Shown here: positions 8,791-17,045 of the stretch, piece after piece
How positions within the stretch are numbered: position 1 is the first letter of the stretch
How the letters are laid out: every line of letters starts with the position of its first letter
Source of the DNA: an uncultured bacterium
GTDB taxonomy: Bacteria > Bacteroidota > Ignavibacteria > Kapaibacteriales > UBA2268
Reading direction: 5' to 3'
DNA length: 21,307 nucleotides
NCBI GenBank assembly: GCA_937875295.1
Contig: CALLXS010000103.1
Location: 1 to 21,307 of the forward strand
The notes under the pieces: generated by a model
What the model was told of the DNA's origin: nothing
The model's input: the letters and a program-made list of their open reading frames with translations, nothing else
The model's database searches: none
Made by a program: the position numbers and the translations under genes

Positions 8791-9480
8791 ATGAAAATCA
8801 CTATGAAAATAATAAAAATAAAAACTTTAAGTATAATTTTTGGCTTGCTTATAGCTATTAGTACAAATTTAATAGCTCAAAAAAATACCGAAAAAGCAGG
8901 TAAATTTGAACTTATCACACTTCCTTATTCCTCTGATGCATTGGAACCTGTGATAAGCAAAACGACTATCGAACTACATCACGGCAAACATCTCCGCGGA
9001 TACGTAAATAATCTCAACAAAGCTATTAGTGGAACTGATTTTGAGAATCTTGATTTGGAAGAAATAGTTAAAAAGTCAAATGGCGGAATGTTCAATAATG
9101 CCGGCCAAACTCTTAACCACAATCTGTATTTTACACAGTTCGCACCAAAAAGTGGTGGATCACCTTCTGGCAAGCTAGCTGATGCCATCAACAGCAAATG
9201 GGGTTCCTTCGAGGCATTCAAAGAAGATTTTACGAAACAAGGGGCTGGTCTCTTCGGTTCCGGTTGGGTATGGCTTGCAAAAGATGCTAACGATAATCTT
9301 TCCATTCAACTCGAAGCTAATGGTAGCAATCCTGTAGTAAAAGGGCTTAAGCCAATACTAGGCTTCGACTTATGGGAACACGCTTATTACCTCGATTATC
9401 AGAATAAACGCGTCGACCATATGAATGAACTATGGAATATTATTAACTGGAAAGTTGTAGAAAACCGCTTTGTTAAATAA
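8791..9480 (+). CDS. sod: Exported Fe/Mn superoxide dismutase, Fe-type
   Basis: The enzyme converts superoxide to oxygen and hydrogen peroxide. The mature part matches the Fe/Mn dismutase family from end to end. The four metal ligands are His63, His110, Asp193 (in DLWEH) and His197. Gln106 sits in the NNAGQTLNH segment, where Fe-type enzymes carry their outer-sphere Gln; Mn-type enzymes have Gly there. The segment GFDLWEHAYYLDYQNKR is typical. Unusually, about 30 residues precede the family start, with a basic N-terminus and a hydrophobic stretch ending STNLIAQ, a signal peptide that would place the enzyme in the periplasm. ATG 8803 would give a shorter but still functional signal. It stands upstream of an exported redox cluster whose Fe-S clusters it could protect (inference). 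Confidence 0.93.
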   Translation: MKITMKIIKIKTLSIIFGLLIAISTNLIAQKNTEKAGKFELITLPYSSDALEPVISKTTIELHHGKHLRGYVNNLNKAISGTDFENLDLEEIVKKSNGGMFNNAGQTLNHNLYFTQFAPKSGGSPSGKLADAINSKWGSFEAFKEDFTKQGAGLFGSGWVWLAKDANDNLSIQLEANGSNPVVKGLKPILGFDLWEHAYYLDYQNKRVDHMNELWNIINWKVVENRFVK

Positions 9481-9566
9481 AATAAACCAATTTGTGTAGT
9501 GAATACAAAAGCTAATTAAGATTAGAAAATTGTATTAATGAAAAATTTATATAAAATTATAACTTT

Positions 9567-10967
9567 ATGGAAATAAAAGATAATTGTTTAAATAGACGTG
9601 CTTTTTTAAGAGCTATCGGAGGAGGTGCTGCGATTTCAGCTCTTGCTTTTGCTGGTTGTAATAAAGATAAAGTAGCACCAGAGACTCAACCTGAAAGTGC
9701 AGATGTTGCTTCTGGCAAAATGACATATCGTAAAAATCTTAAGGGAGAAAATATTTCCATTCTTGGTTATGGTTGTATGCGTTTGCCTACTATCACTGGC
9801 GAAAGTGCTCGGGACGGTAAGGATGAAATTGATCAGGAAATGGTAAATAAACAAGTCGATTATGCAATTGCTCACGGTGTGAATTATTTTGATACTTCTC
9901 CATCATATTGCCAAGGGCAATCAGAACATGCTATGGGTATCGCCCTTAGCAGGCATAGTCGAGATAAATATTATATTGCAACTAAATTATCAAATTTTGT
10001 TGAATCGACTTGGAGTCGAGAAGCATCTCTCAAAATATATAATAATTCTTTCAAAGAATTGCAGGTCGATTACATAGATTATATGTTGCTCCATGGGATA
10101 GGAATGGGCGAAGGCATGGAGACATTAAATCGTCGCTATTTAGAAAATGGAATTCTAGATTTTCTTATTAAGGAACGCGAAGCCGGAAGAATTCGTAATC
10201 TTGGATTTTCTTATCATGGCGACATCAAATGTTTTGATTATTTACTTTCTCGGCATCAAGAAATCAAATGGGATTTTGTGCAAATTCAAATGAATTATGT
10301 CGACTGGAAACACGCCAAACAAGTTAATCCACGCAATACAAATGCTGAATATCTCTATACTGAGCTTGATAAACGAAATATTCCTGTTGTTATAATGGAG
10401 CCACTTCTTGGTGGAAGACTCGCAAATATCAATAATCAATCTGCTGCAATATTAAAACGGATCGATCCATCTGCTTCTATTGCTTCTTGGGCATTTCGTT
10501 TCGCAGGGTATTATCCGAAAGTTCTTACAGTTCTTAGCGGAATGACCTATATGGAACATTTGAAAGAAAATATTCAGACATATTCTCCTCTTATTCAGCT
10601 TTCCTCTAATGAACTCGAATCACTTGAAGCAGCTGCGTTGACAATACTTGATTTTCCTCTTGTTCAGTGCAATACATGTCAATATTGTATGCCTTGCCCT
10701 TATGGTTTGGATATACCAAATATTTTTTCACATTATAATAAATGTCTTAATGATGGTAGTTTGCCAGCAAACGCTCAATCTGAAAATTACAAGAAATTAC
10801 GAAAAGCATTTCTTGTAGGATATGATAGAACTGTACCAAAGCTAAGACAAGCTAATCATTGTATTGCGTGCAATCATTGTATACCACATTGTCCACAGAA
10901 TATTGATATTCCGAAGGAAATGCAACGCATCGATAAATTTGTAGAAACATTAAAACAAAATGTCTAA
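9567..10967 (+). CDS. Tat-exported aldo/keto reductase with two 4Fe-4S motifs
   Basis: This 466-residue protein joins an aldo/keto reductase barrel to a C-terminal ferredoxin-like part, the architecture of the COG1453 group of predicted oxidoreductases. The AKR tetrad is visible: Asp109 and Tyr114 in FDTSPSY, Lys140 in IATK and His176 in LLHG. The loop VLSGMTYMEHLKEN matches the cofactor-end helix region of the fold. Cluster motifs are C368-C371-C374-C377-P and C432-C435-C438-C442-P. The N-terminus has a twin-arginine motif (NRRAFLR, Arg10-Arg11) and a hydrophobic stretch ending LAFAGC with Cys31, suggesting Tat export of a folded, cofactor-loaded lipoprotein. The next gene, an Fe-S membrane protein, begins 8 bp later and is the obvious electron partner. 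Substrate unknown; domain calls are firm, location is inferred. Confidence 0.9.
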   Translation: MEIKDNCLNRRAFLRAIGGGAAISALAFAGCNKDKVAPETQPESADVASGKMTYRKNLKGENISILGYGCMRLPTITGESARDGKDEIDQEMVNKQVDYAIAHGVNYFDTSPSYCQGQSEHAMGIALSRHSRDKYYIATKLSNFVESTWSREASLKIYNNSFKELQVDYIDYMLLHGIGMGEGMETLNRRYLENGILDFLIKEREAGRIRNLGFSYHGDIKCFDYLLSRHQEIKWDFVQIQMNYVDWKHAKQVNPRNTNAEYLYTELDKRNIPVVIMEPLLGGRLANINNQSAAILKRIDPSASIASWAFRFAGYYPKVLTVLSGMTYMEHLKENIQTYSPLIQLSSNELESLEAAALTILDFPLVQCNTCQYCMPCPYGLDIPNIFSHYNKCLNDGSLPANAQSENYKKLRKAFLVGYDRTVPKLRQANHCIACNHCIPHCPQNIDIPKEMQRIDKFVETLKQNV

Positions 10968-10975
10968 AATTATTT

Positions 10976-12526
10976 ATGGAAAAAAAACTTAGAATCATCC
11001 TTGCATCAATTTGTTTTACTGCAATAACATTGCTATTTCTTGATTTTACTGGAACTGTGCATTTATGGTTCGGTTGGCTAGCAAAAATCCAATTTCTACC
11101 TGCTTTATTATCAAATATTGCAATTTTCATCTCACTTATTGTTCTTACTTTAATTTTTGGACGCGTTTATTGCTCCATAATTTGCCCACTTGGCGTTATG
11201 CAAGATATTATTTCTTTTTTCGCTGTGAAACGAAATAAAAATAGATATACTTATTCACCAGCAAAAAATTATTTGAGATATGGTGTGCTTGTAATTTTTG
11301 TAGTGATGTTTATATTGGGAATTTCTTCATTTGTTGCATTGCTTGCTCCATATAGCTCATTTGGACGGATTATATCTTCTATTTTCGCACCAATTTATAA
11401 ATTAGCTAATAATGGTCTAGCGTATCTCGCTGAACGGTTTGATAGTTATCTTTTTTATTCAGTTGATATCTGGGTCAAGTCAATTGGAACGCTAATAATA
11501 TCTATTTTTACAATTAGTATCATAGGCTATTTAGCTTGGAAACATGGGCGAACTTATTGCAATACTATTTGTCCTGTCGGAACAATACTCGGTTTTATTT
11601 CAAAATTTTCAATCCTTAAAGTTCGATTCGATGAGAATAAATGTGTCAATTGTGGACTTTGTGCCAAAAATTGTAAATCAGCATGTATTGATATAAAACA
11701 CCATGTGATCGATTATAGTCGTTGCGTATCTTGTATGAATTGCCTTGAAAAATGTAACAAAAATACTCTTTCTTATAGTTTTAAAAATAAAAATACTCCC
11801 AAAGTGAAAGCTACTCAAAAACAAGATAAAAAATTAGAAAATAAATCCATTACAGAAAAGAAATCTGACTCAAACTCAGTTTTAAAATCATCAAATTCAA
11901 TTTCCAGAAAAGACTTTTTGTCTATTGCAGGATTATTCGCAGTTTCTAAAGTAATTCATGCACAAGATAAAAAAATTGACGGTGGGCTTGCTTTTATTGA
12001 GCAGAAAAAAGTACTAAAACGCATTACTCCAATAAAACCTCATGGTTCCAAAAGTTTTGCTAATTTCACATTACATTGTACAGCTTGCCATCTTTGTGTT
12101 TCAGTTTGTCCAAATGATATTTTGATACCATCATCCGATTTACAGCACTTTGGACAACCAGAATTATCATATGAACGTGGTTATTGTAGACCAGAATGTA
12201 CTCTATGTTCTGAAGTATGCCCGACTGGAGCGATTTTGCCGATAAGCAAAGAAGAAAAAGCTTCGACTCAAATTGGACACGCTATTTTTATTAAAGAAAA
12301 TTGTGTGGTTTTGACTGACAATGTTTCTTGTGGAAATTGTTCGCGACATTGCCCCACTGGAGCGATTCAAATGATTCCACTCGACAAAGATAAACAAGAT
12401 TCAGCCTTAATTCCAATTGTTAATACTGAGCTTTGCATCGGTTGTGGTGCTTGCGAACATCTTTGTCCATCTAGACCTTATAGTTCTATTTATGTCGAAG
12501 GGCACGATGTACATCGTACAATATAA
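10976..12526 (+). CDS. NapH-NapG-like fused membrane polyferredoxin
   Basis: The protein has 516 residues and six 4Fe-4S motifs. Residues about 1-260 resemble NapH: hydrophobic helices, the paired motifs C66-x3-C70-P-L-G and C195-x3-C199-P-V-G, then two cytoplasmic clusters (C223-C226-C229-C233 and C250-C253-C256-C260). A Lys/Ser-rich linker leads to SISRKDFLSIAGLFAVSK (about 308-325), an RK variant of a Tat signal inside the chain. After it come four more clusters resembling NapG (C368-C371-C374-C378; C404-C408-C411-C415; C443-C452-C455-C459; C487-C490-C493-C497). NapGH is known as a quinol dehydrogenase that feeds periplasmic reductases. I infer that this fusion passes electrons from menaquinol across the membrane, most likely to the reductase encoded just upstream. 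Confidence 0.88.
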   Translation: MEKKLRIILASICFTAITLLFLDFTGTVHLWFGWLAKIQFLPALLSNIAIFISLIVLTLIFGRVYCSIICPLGVMQDIISFFAVKRNKNRYTYSPAKNYLRYGVLVIFVVMFILGISSFVALLAPYSSFGRIISSIFAPIYKLANNGLAYLAERFDSYLFYSVDIWVKSIGTLIISIFTISIIGYLAWKHGRTYCNTICPVGTILGFISKFSILKVRFDENKCVNCGLCAKNCKSACIDIKHHVIDYSRCVSCMNCLEKCNKNTLSYSFKNKNTPKVKATQKQDKKLENKSITEKKSDSNSVLKSSNSISRKDFLSIAGLFAVSKVIHAQDKKIDGGLAFIEQKKVLKRITPIKPHGSKSFANFTLHCTACHLCVSVCPNDILIPSSDLQHFGQPELSYERGYCRPECTLCSEVCPTGAILPISKEEKASTQIGHAIFIKENCVVLTDNVSCGNCSRHCPTGAIQMIPLDKDKQDSALIPIVNTELCIGCGACEHLCPSRPYSSIYVEGHDVHRTI

Positions 12527-12566
12527 TGAATAATTTTTTTAATGCTTCAACATTTTAATATTGAAT

Positions 12567-13685
12567 ATGAATAAAAGAATTATGTATATAACAATATTTG
12601 GTATTTTGGTTTTAATCATAACTTCAATTTTTTTTCTTTATCAACCATTATTTGGGCTTTCACCAAGCGGAGAGAGATTAGAGAGAATGCAAAAATCACC
12701 TAATTATCGCGACGGAAAATTTCACAATATCTCGCCAAGCGAAGTGATGGCTTCTGATAAATCTCGAATTGAAATTATGTGGGATTTCCTATTCGGAAAA
12801 GTGGAAGGCAAGAGACCTGATAGGGCTTTACCAACTATAAAAACAAATATAAAACAATTACCAATTGAAGAAGACGTAATGATTTGGCTAGGGCATTCTG
12901 CTCTTTATTTGCAAATGAATGGAAAGAGATTATTAATTGACCCTACCTTAATCAATTCTGCTCCGGTATCGTTTATAAACAAAGCCTTTAAAGGTACAAA
13001 AATATATTCCCCTGATGATTTTCCCGATATAGATATTCTATTAATATCACACGATCATTACGACCACTTAGATAAAAAAACAGTCAAAAAACTAAAAGAC
13101 AAAATAGGAAAAGTAATATGTCCTCTTGGTGTGGGAGAACATTTTGAAGATTGGGGATTCAAAGAAGATAGTATTGAAGAACTCTATTGGAATGAAAACA
13201 TTGTAATCGACAGCACTATGATTATTCATTGTTTGCCTGCTCGCCATTTTTCTGGAAGAACTTTATCGCAAAATAATACTTTATGGGCTTCTTTTATGTT
13301 AGAAACGCCTACTCGAAATATCTACTATAGTGGTGATAGTGGATACGATACGCATTTTTCAGACATTGGCAAACAGTTCCCAAAAATCGATGTGGCAATC
13401 TTGGAAAATGGGCAATTCAATATAGATTGGAAATCAATTCATATGATGCCTGATGGTTTGGTGCAAGCTATTAAGGATTTAAATCCAGATAGAGTTTTAA
13501 CTGTTCATAATTCTAAATATGCACTAAGCAGGCATGCTTGGTATTTACCTCTGGATAATATTTCAGAGGCTGCAGAAAGCAATTCATTTAATTTGATGAC
13601 CCCGATGATTGGCGAAACGATTTATCTAAATGATAGCTCTCAAGTTTTTAAAAAATGGTGGATAGATCATAAAAACAAAAAGTAA
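12567..13685 (+). CDS. Membrane-anchored metallo-beta-lactamase-fold hydrolase
   Basis: The 372-residue protein has one N-terminal hydrophobic segment (about 5-25), then a linker and a metallo-beta-lactamase fold of the UlaG/NAPE-PLD-like type. Metal-binding features are HDHYDH at 162-167, PARHFSGR with His227, GDSGYD with Asp257 and a late VHNSKYALSRHAW segment. WLGHSALYLQMNGKRLLIDP is the typical opening strand pair. The family includes phosphodiesterases and lactonases, so a substrate cannot be named. ATG 12567 is preferred to the TTG two codons earlier. It sits 40 bp after the polyferredoxin on the same strand and could be co-transcribed, though no functional link is evident. It faces away from the cytoplasm if the N-terminal segment is an anchor. 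Confidence 0.85.
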   Translation: MNKRIMYITIFGILVLIITSIFFLYQPLFGLSPSGERLERMQKSPNYRDGKFHNISPSEVMASDKSRIEIMWDFLFGKVEGKRPDRALPTIKTNIKQLPIEEDVMIWLGHSALYLQMNGKRLLIDPTLINSAPVSFINKAFKGTKIYSPDDFPDIDILLISHDHYDHLDKKTVKKLKDKIGKVICPLGVGEHFEDWGFKEDSIEELYWNENIVIDSTMIIHCLPARHFSGRTLSQNNTLWASFMLETPTRNIYYSGDSGYDTHFSDIGKQFPKIDVAILENGQFNIDWKSIHMMPDGLVQAIKDLNPDRVLTVHNSKYALSRHAWYLPLDNISEAAESNSFNLMTPMIGETIYLNDSSQVFKKWWIDHKNKK

Positions 13686-13760
13686 TATTAATTATTTTTT
13701 TATTTCCTCAAATTCAAGTTGTCTAATAATTTTAATTTTCATTTATTTTACTTAAATTTA

Positions 13761-15539
13761 TTATAAGTCGTATAATTTTATCTTATCAATATTCAAACTA
13801 TTTGCCATAGCATTAAAGATATTATAATATTCGCCTTTTTGTTTTAGCAAATCTTCGTGCGTGCCATCTTCCACTAATTTTCCTTTTTCAAGAACCACAA
13901 TGTGTTCTGCATCAATAATTTGAGATATGCTATGCGAAATAATAATTACAGTTCTATCAATTTTAATAGCGTCTAAACTCTTTTTTACTTGCTCGCTGGC
14001 AATAGCATCTAAATTGGCTGTCGGTTCATCAAGGAAAATTATAGGAGGATTTTTAATAAACATTCTTGCGATAGCAATTCGTTGCTGCTGACCTCCTGAA
14101 AGTTGAGCAGCTTCAGAATCATAACCCTTTGGCAATTCCATAATTTGGTCATGGATATATGCTTTTTTAGCTGCATCTATCACATCGCTATCGGTGGCAT
14201 GTATGTTTCCATAAAGAATATTTTCTGTAATTGTTCCTTTGAAAATATGATTTTTTTGCAAAACTAAACCGATATTTACACGGAGAAAATTAGTATCATA
14301 ATCACGGATATCCACTCCGTCAATATAAATATTTCCCGAAGTAGGTTCATAAAATTTATCTAATAAATTCACAATTGTGCTTTTTCCGGCACCACTTAGT
14401 CCAACCAATGCAGTAATTTTATTAGGATAAACCGTAAAATTAACATTTTGTAATGCTTTGTTTCCATTAGGATAAGTAAAACTTACATTGCGAAGTTCAA
14501 GCTTTCCGTGCAATTCTTTAGGAATATAATTGCCACTTTTTTCAATTTCGTTATCAGCTTCCAAGATATTGAAAAAACTTTCTGAATAAATAAGCGCATC
14601 ATTCATATCGTCATAAATACGATGTAGCTGACGTATTGGAGCAGTTACATTATTAAATAGCATTATGTGAAACATAATTGCTCCGATTGTCATCTGACTA
14701 CTTAAAACAAGGTACGCAGTTAATATAATAATGATAACTACTCCTATTTGCTCTACAAAACTCTTTAAACTCTCAAACATAAAGCTTGTTTTGCGAGTTT
14801 GAAGTTGATTCTCTGTCATATCATACTGTATCTGACGTTGTTTTTCGGCTTCAATAGGTTCGCGAACAAATGATTTTATAACGTTAATACTCTCTATTAT
14901 ATTTATTATTTGGTTATTTTTTGTTTCACGATATGTACGCATTCTCCTACGAAATCCACCTAATTTTTTGGCTTGCCTTTGACTTATAAAAAAATAAATC
15001 GGTACTATACATAGACCAACTAAACCAACATAAAAATTAGCCGAAAACATTACAATCAACGCTATTACAGCATTAGCAAAAAGTGGTAATACATCAATAA
15101 AGAAATTCTGCACCATTCGCGTAAGTCCGCTTATACCCCAATCAATGCGAGTCTGCAGTTTGCCGCTTTCATTTTCAGTAGAAGTAAAGAAAGCCATCTT
15201 ATAGGTTAGAATACGTTCCACTACTTTCTGCGAAAGGTCGCGTGCGATTAAAATTCGTAGCTTTTCACCAAAAAATTTTTGTCCAAATTGAACTGCTGAA
15301 TATATAATTTCTTTTCCCAATAATACCGCAGAAATTATCAACAATAAATGCATTCCATCGATTAATGGCTTTTTTGCCACCATTAAATTGCTAATGCTAT
15401 CTACTGTAAACCGTAGGACAAAGGCATTAATTTGTGCAGCAAAAGATCCTACTAAGGTCAAAATAAGTGTATAAAAAATCTGATTTTTATACGGTTTAGC
15501 AAAAGGTAGCAGTTTTTTGAATAATTGAATAATTGTCAT
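13761..15539 (-). CDS. ABC exporter, fused permease and ATPase (MsbA-like)
   Basis: This 592-residue half-transporter would act as a homodimer in the inner membrane. Residues about 1-310 form the six-helix exporter domain; about 345-580 form the ATPase. Walker A is GLSGAGKST at 380-388, the Q-loop is in GLVLQKN, the signature LSGGQQQR is at 490-497, Walker B IIFLDE at 500-505, the D-loop is NLDA and the switch His is His536 in IIISHS. The stretch from GYD to LSGGQ is about four residues shorter than in most exporters, since the usual VGExG segment is missing. Substrate is unknown: lipid, peptide or drug are all possible. It follows the SH3b-protein gene by 102 bp, which hold the repeat remnant and no visible promoter, so it may be read from the upstream operon. 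Confidence 0.93.
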   Translation of the reverse strand: MTIIQLFKKLLPFAKPYKNQIFYTLILTLVGSFAAQINAFVLRFTVDSISNLMVAKKPLIDGMHLLLIISAVLLGKEIIYSAVQFGQKFFGEKLRILIARDLSQKVVERILTYKMAFFTSTENESGKLQTRIDWGISGLTRMVQNFFIDVLPLFANAVIALIVMFSANFYVGLVGLCIVPIYFFISQRQAKKLGGFRRRMRTYRETKNNQIINIIESINVIKSFVREPIEAEKQRQIQYDMTENQLQTRKTSFMFESLKSFVEQIGVVIIIILTAYLVLSSQMTIGAIMFHIMLFNNVTAPIRQLHRIYDDMNDALIYSESFFNILEADNEIEKSGNYIPKELHGKLELRNVSFTYPNGNKALQNVNFTVYPNKITALVGLSGAGKSTIVNLLDKFYEPTSGNIYIDGVDIRDYDTNFLRVNIGLVLQKNHIFKGTITENILYGNIHATDSDVIDAAKKAYIHDQIMELPKGYDSEAAQLSGGQQQRIAIARMFIKNPPIIFLDEPTANLDAIASEQVKKSLDAIKIDRTVIIISHSISQIIDAEHIVVLEKGKLVEDGTHEDLLKQKGEYYNIFNAMANSLNIDKIKLYDL

Positions 15540-15572
15540 ATTTATTTTTCGATTTTACATTAACAATTAAGC

Positions 15573-15643
15573 CATAAGCACAAGAGAATAAGTGCAATAA
15601 ATAGTTTTTACTGTTTTCATTGTTGATGGTTTTTATTGCTTTC
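15573..15643 (-). repeat. Degenerate copy of lipoprotein/SH3b gene junction
   Basis: This 71-bp segment matches 16180-16249 with five substitutions and one extra base. On the minus strand it encodes the last codons of the lipoprotein gene (ending NKNHQQ-stop, versus NKNLQQ-stop), the overlapping ATGA and the first codons of the SH3b signal peptide (MKTVK). The extra A then shifts the frame, and a stop follows after 17 codons. It is therefore a leftover of a duplicated gene pair. The SH3b gene stop at 15642-15644 falls on the edge of this copy. Confidence 0.8.
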
Positions 15644-16226
15644 AAGGACAAGTTGTATATGGATTACAACATAAGTACTCTGTTTCAATCCATCCGGTTA
15701 GTTTTTTGCCTTTTCTGTTTTTGTATTGCACTTTTGTCCAATCGGTTTTTATATCAACGAAAGTAACTTTTATTTCTTCGCTTACTGTAAAAACCACCTT
15801 ACTTTTATTATCGGGGCTAGTGTAAAATTTTAGTGTCTGATTGCCGTAATTTCGTGTGCGTGCACCCAATAGCGATCCGTGAATCCAACAGTTGTCGGTT
15901 TTTAAATCAATGTTATCGTTATCAGCACCTTCAATTGTCGGATCGATTCTAAACCAACCGTTCCAAGCTTCCCGCAATCCTATTATCCATTCGTTTTGCG
16001 TATTCAGCATCTTTATAACCTTACCGCCAGGTTTTTCGCGCACATTACATCCGTTGGGATCTGTATCAGAAAGATAAGCACACCCCTTCGTTTTATTTTC
16101 AGGATTGCTGTTTGAATATTCCACCTTAAAACGCTTGGAGGTTGAAGGTTTTTTATAATCCTTGCTATAAGCTGTTGCACATAAGCACAAGAGAATAAGT
16201 GCGATAAATAGTTTTGCTGTTTTCAT
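15642..16226 (-). CDS. Exported protein with two bacterial SH3-like domains
   Basis: The 194-residue protein begins with a signal peptide (MKTAKLFIALILLCLCATAYS), so it is exported. Two SH3b-like units follow. The first (about 57-120) has NVREKPGGKVIKML, a Trp-containing strand, GWFRI and CWIHGSLLG. The second (about 132-188) has KFYTSPDNKSKVVFTV, a DWTKVQY strand and GWIETEYLC. Such domains usually bind cell-wall or peptide ligands. Six Cys in the mature part (49, 60, 113, 186, 187, 193) could form disulphides. Its ATG overlaps the TGA of the upstream lipoprotein gene (ATGA), indicating translational coupling and shared function. The specific role is unknown. Confidence 0.8.
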   Translation of the reverse strand: MKTAKLFIALILLCLCATAYSKDYKKPSTSKRFKVEYSNSNPENKTKGCAYLSDTDPNGCNVREKPGGKVIKMLNTQNEWIIGLREAWNGWFRIDPTIEGADNDNIDLKTDNCWIHGSLLGARTRNYGNQTLKFYTSPDNKSKVVFTVSEEIKVTFVDIKTDWTKVQYKNRKGKKLTGWIETEYLCCNPYTTCP

Positions 16227-16249
16227 TGTTGAAGGTTTTTATTATTTTC
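16180..16249 (-). repeat. Intact copy of the junction repeat
   Basis: This is the functional partner of the degenerate copy at 15573-15643. It spans the end of the lipoprotein gene, the ATGA overlap and the SH3b signal-peptide codons. The copies lie 607 bp apart in the same orientation, consistent with a tandem duplication whose second unit was deleted down to this junction. Confidence 0.8.
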
Positions 16250-17038
16250 CCTAAATTTCTTAATTAATGCATCTGTATCTTCTTTCATAAAAGTTACCTT
16301 TAGTTTGTCATCAATCATATAACAGCCTTTTGGTTCAAAGTCTTTTATTAAATTATTAGTGTCGTAATCGAGACCAACTTCACGTAACCATACTGTAACC
16401 TTGCCTGGCTTCAAAGCTTTCCATCGATATGTATAATCTTTGCTTCCTCCTGTATGCTCATTATGTTTTGGGTTGGAATATTCAACATATTCGCCCAAAT
16501 CTTCCACCAAATCGGCAGGTTCGGCGTAAGTACAAATTTTAGTAGGTGTTGCAATGCCTTTGCTATATGAAAGTCGTAGTTCAAATTGCTTTTTATAGTT
16601 ATCTATCAATTTTTCCATCAAATTAACCGCTTGATTTTGTAGCTCAGCAGTTTTTCTGTTCTTATATTGATTTATTGAATAATTTCGCAAAATAGTTTTG
16701 CCGTCTTTAACAAATTCAACATCAAAATTTTCCATTAAATCAAGTACTTGAAAACTTTGTTCTCTATTCGGTTTACTCATTTGCATCACTATATTTGCCA
16801 GCGAATCAAAGTCTTTTTGCTTAATCTCAAAGCTAATTCTATTATTTTCATCGTAGCGGCCTACTTCAAATTCTATGATATGAGTTTCTTCAGTTTTTTT
16901 TACATTAATGGTAATGCAGTCGTTCATGCTCATACCCGTTCTGTTGTATTTTACAGACTTAAGTTCAATTTTCTGCGAGCTTGAACATCCCAAAAAAGAA
17001 AGTAGAGTAAATGTAGCAATCATTAGTTTTAACATCAT
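16223..17038 (-). CDS. Putative lipoprotein of unknown function
   Basis: I do not recognise the family. The 271-residue product starts MMLKLMIATFTLLSFLGCSSS, a short signal with a lipobox-like Cys18, although -3 and -2 (Phe, Leu) are not the classic residues. Residues about 60-160 are Lys/Glu-rich and probably helical, with a segment SFEIKQKDFDSLANIVMQ. Residues about 205-270 contain YRWKALKPGKVTVWLREVG, which reads like an Ig-like beta-sandwich strand pair, then a Lys/Asp-rich end. It lies 7 bp after the upstream exported-protein gene and overlaps the SH3b gene by 4 bp. The three are surely one operon, likely forming an envelope-associated set. Confidence 0.75.
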   Translation of the reverse strand: MMLKLMIATFTLLSFLGCSSSQKIELKSVKYNRTGMSMNDCITINVKKTEETHIIEFEVGRYDENNRISFEIKQKDFDSLANIVMQMSKPNREQSFQVLDLMENFDVEFVKDGKTILRNYSINQYKNRKTAELQNQAVNLMEKLIDNYKKQFELRLSYSKGIATPTKICTYAEPADLVEDLGEYVEYSNPKHNEHTGGSKDYTYRWKALKPGKVTVWLREVGLDYDTNNLIKDFEPKGCYMIDDKLKVTFMKEDTDALIKKFRENNKNLQQ

Positions 17039-17045
17039 TAATTCT

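Noticed and set aside
8979..9305. 108-codon minus-strand open frame
   Set aside because: It lies wholly inside the superoxide dismutase gene on the other strand and shows no family features.
10852..11130. 92-codon minus-strand open frame
   Set aside because: It is the complement of the AKR end and the polyferredoxin start, both strongly supported.
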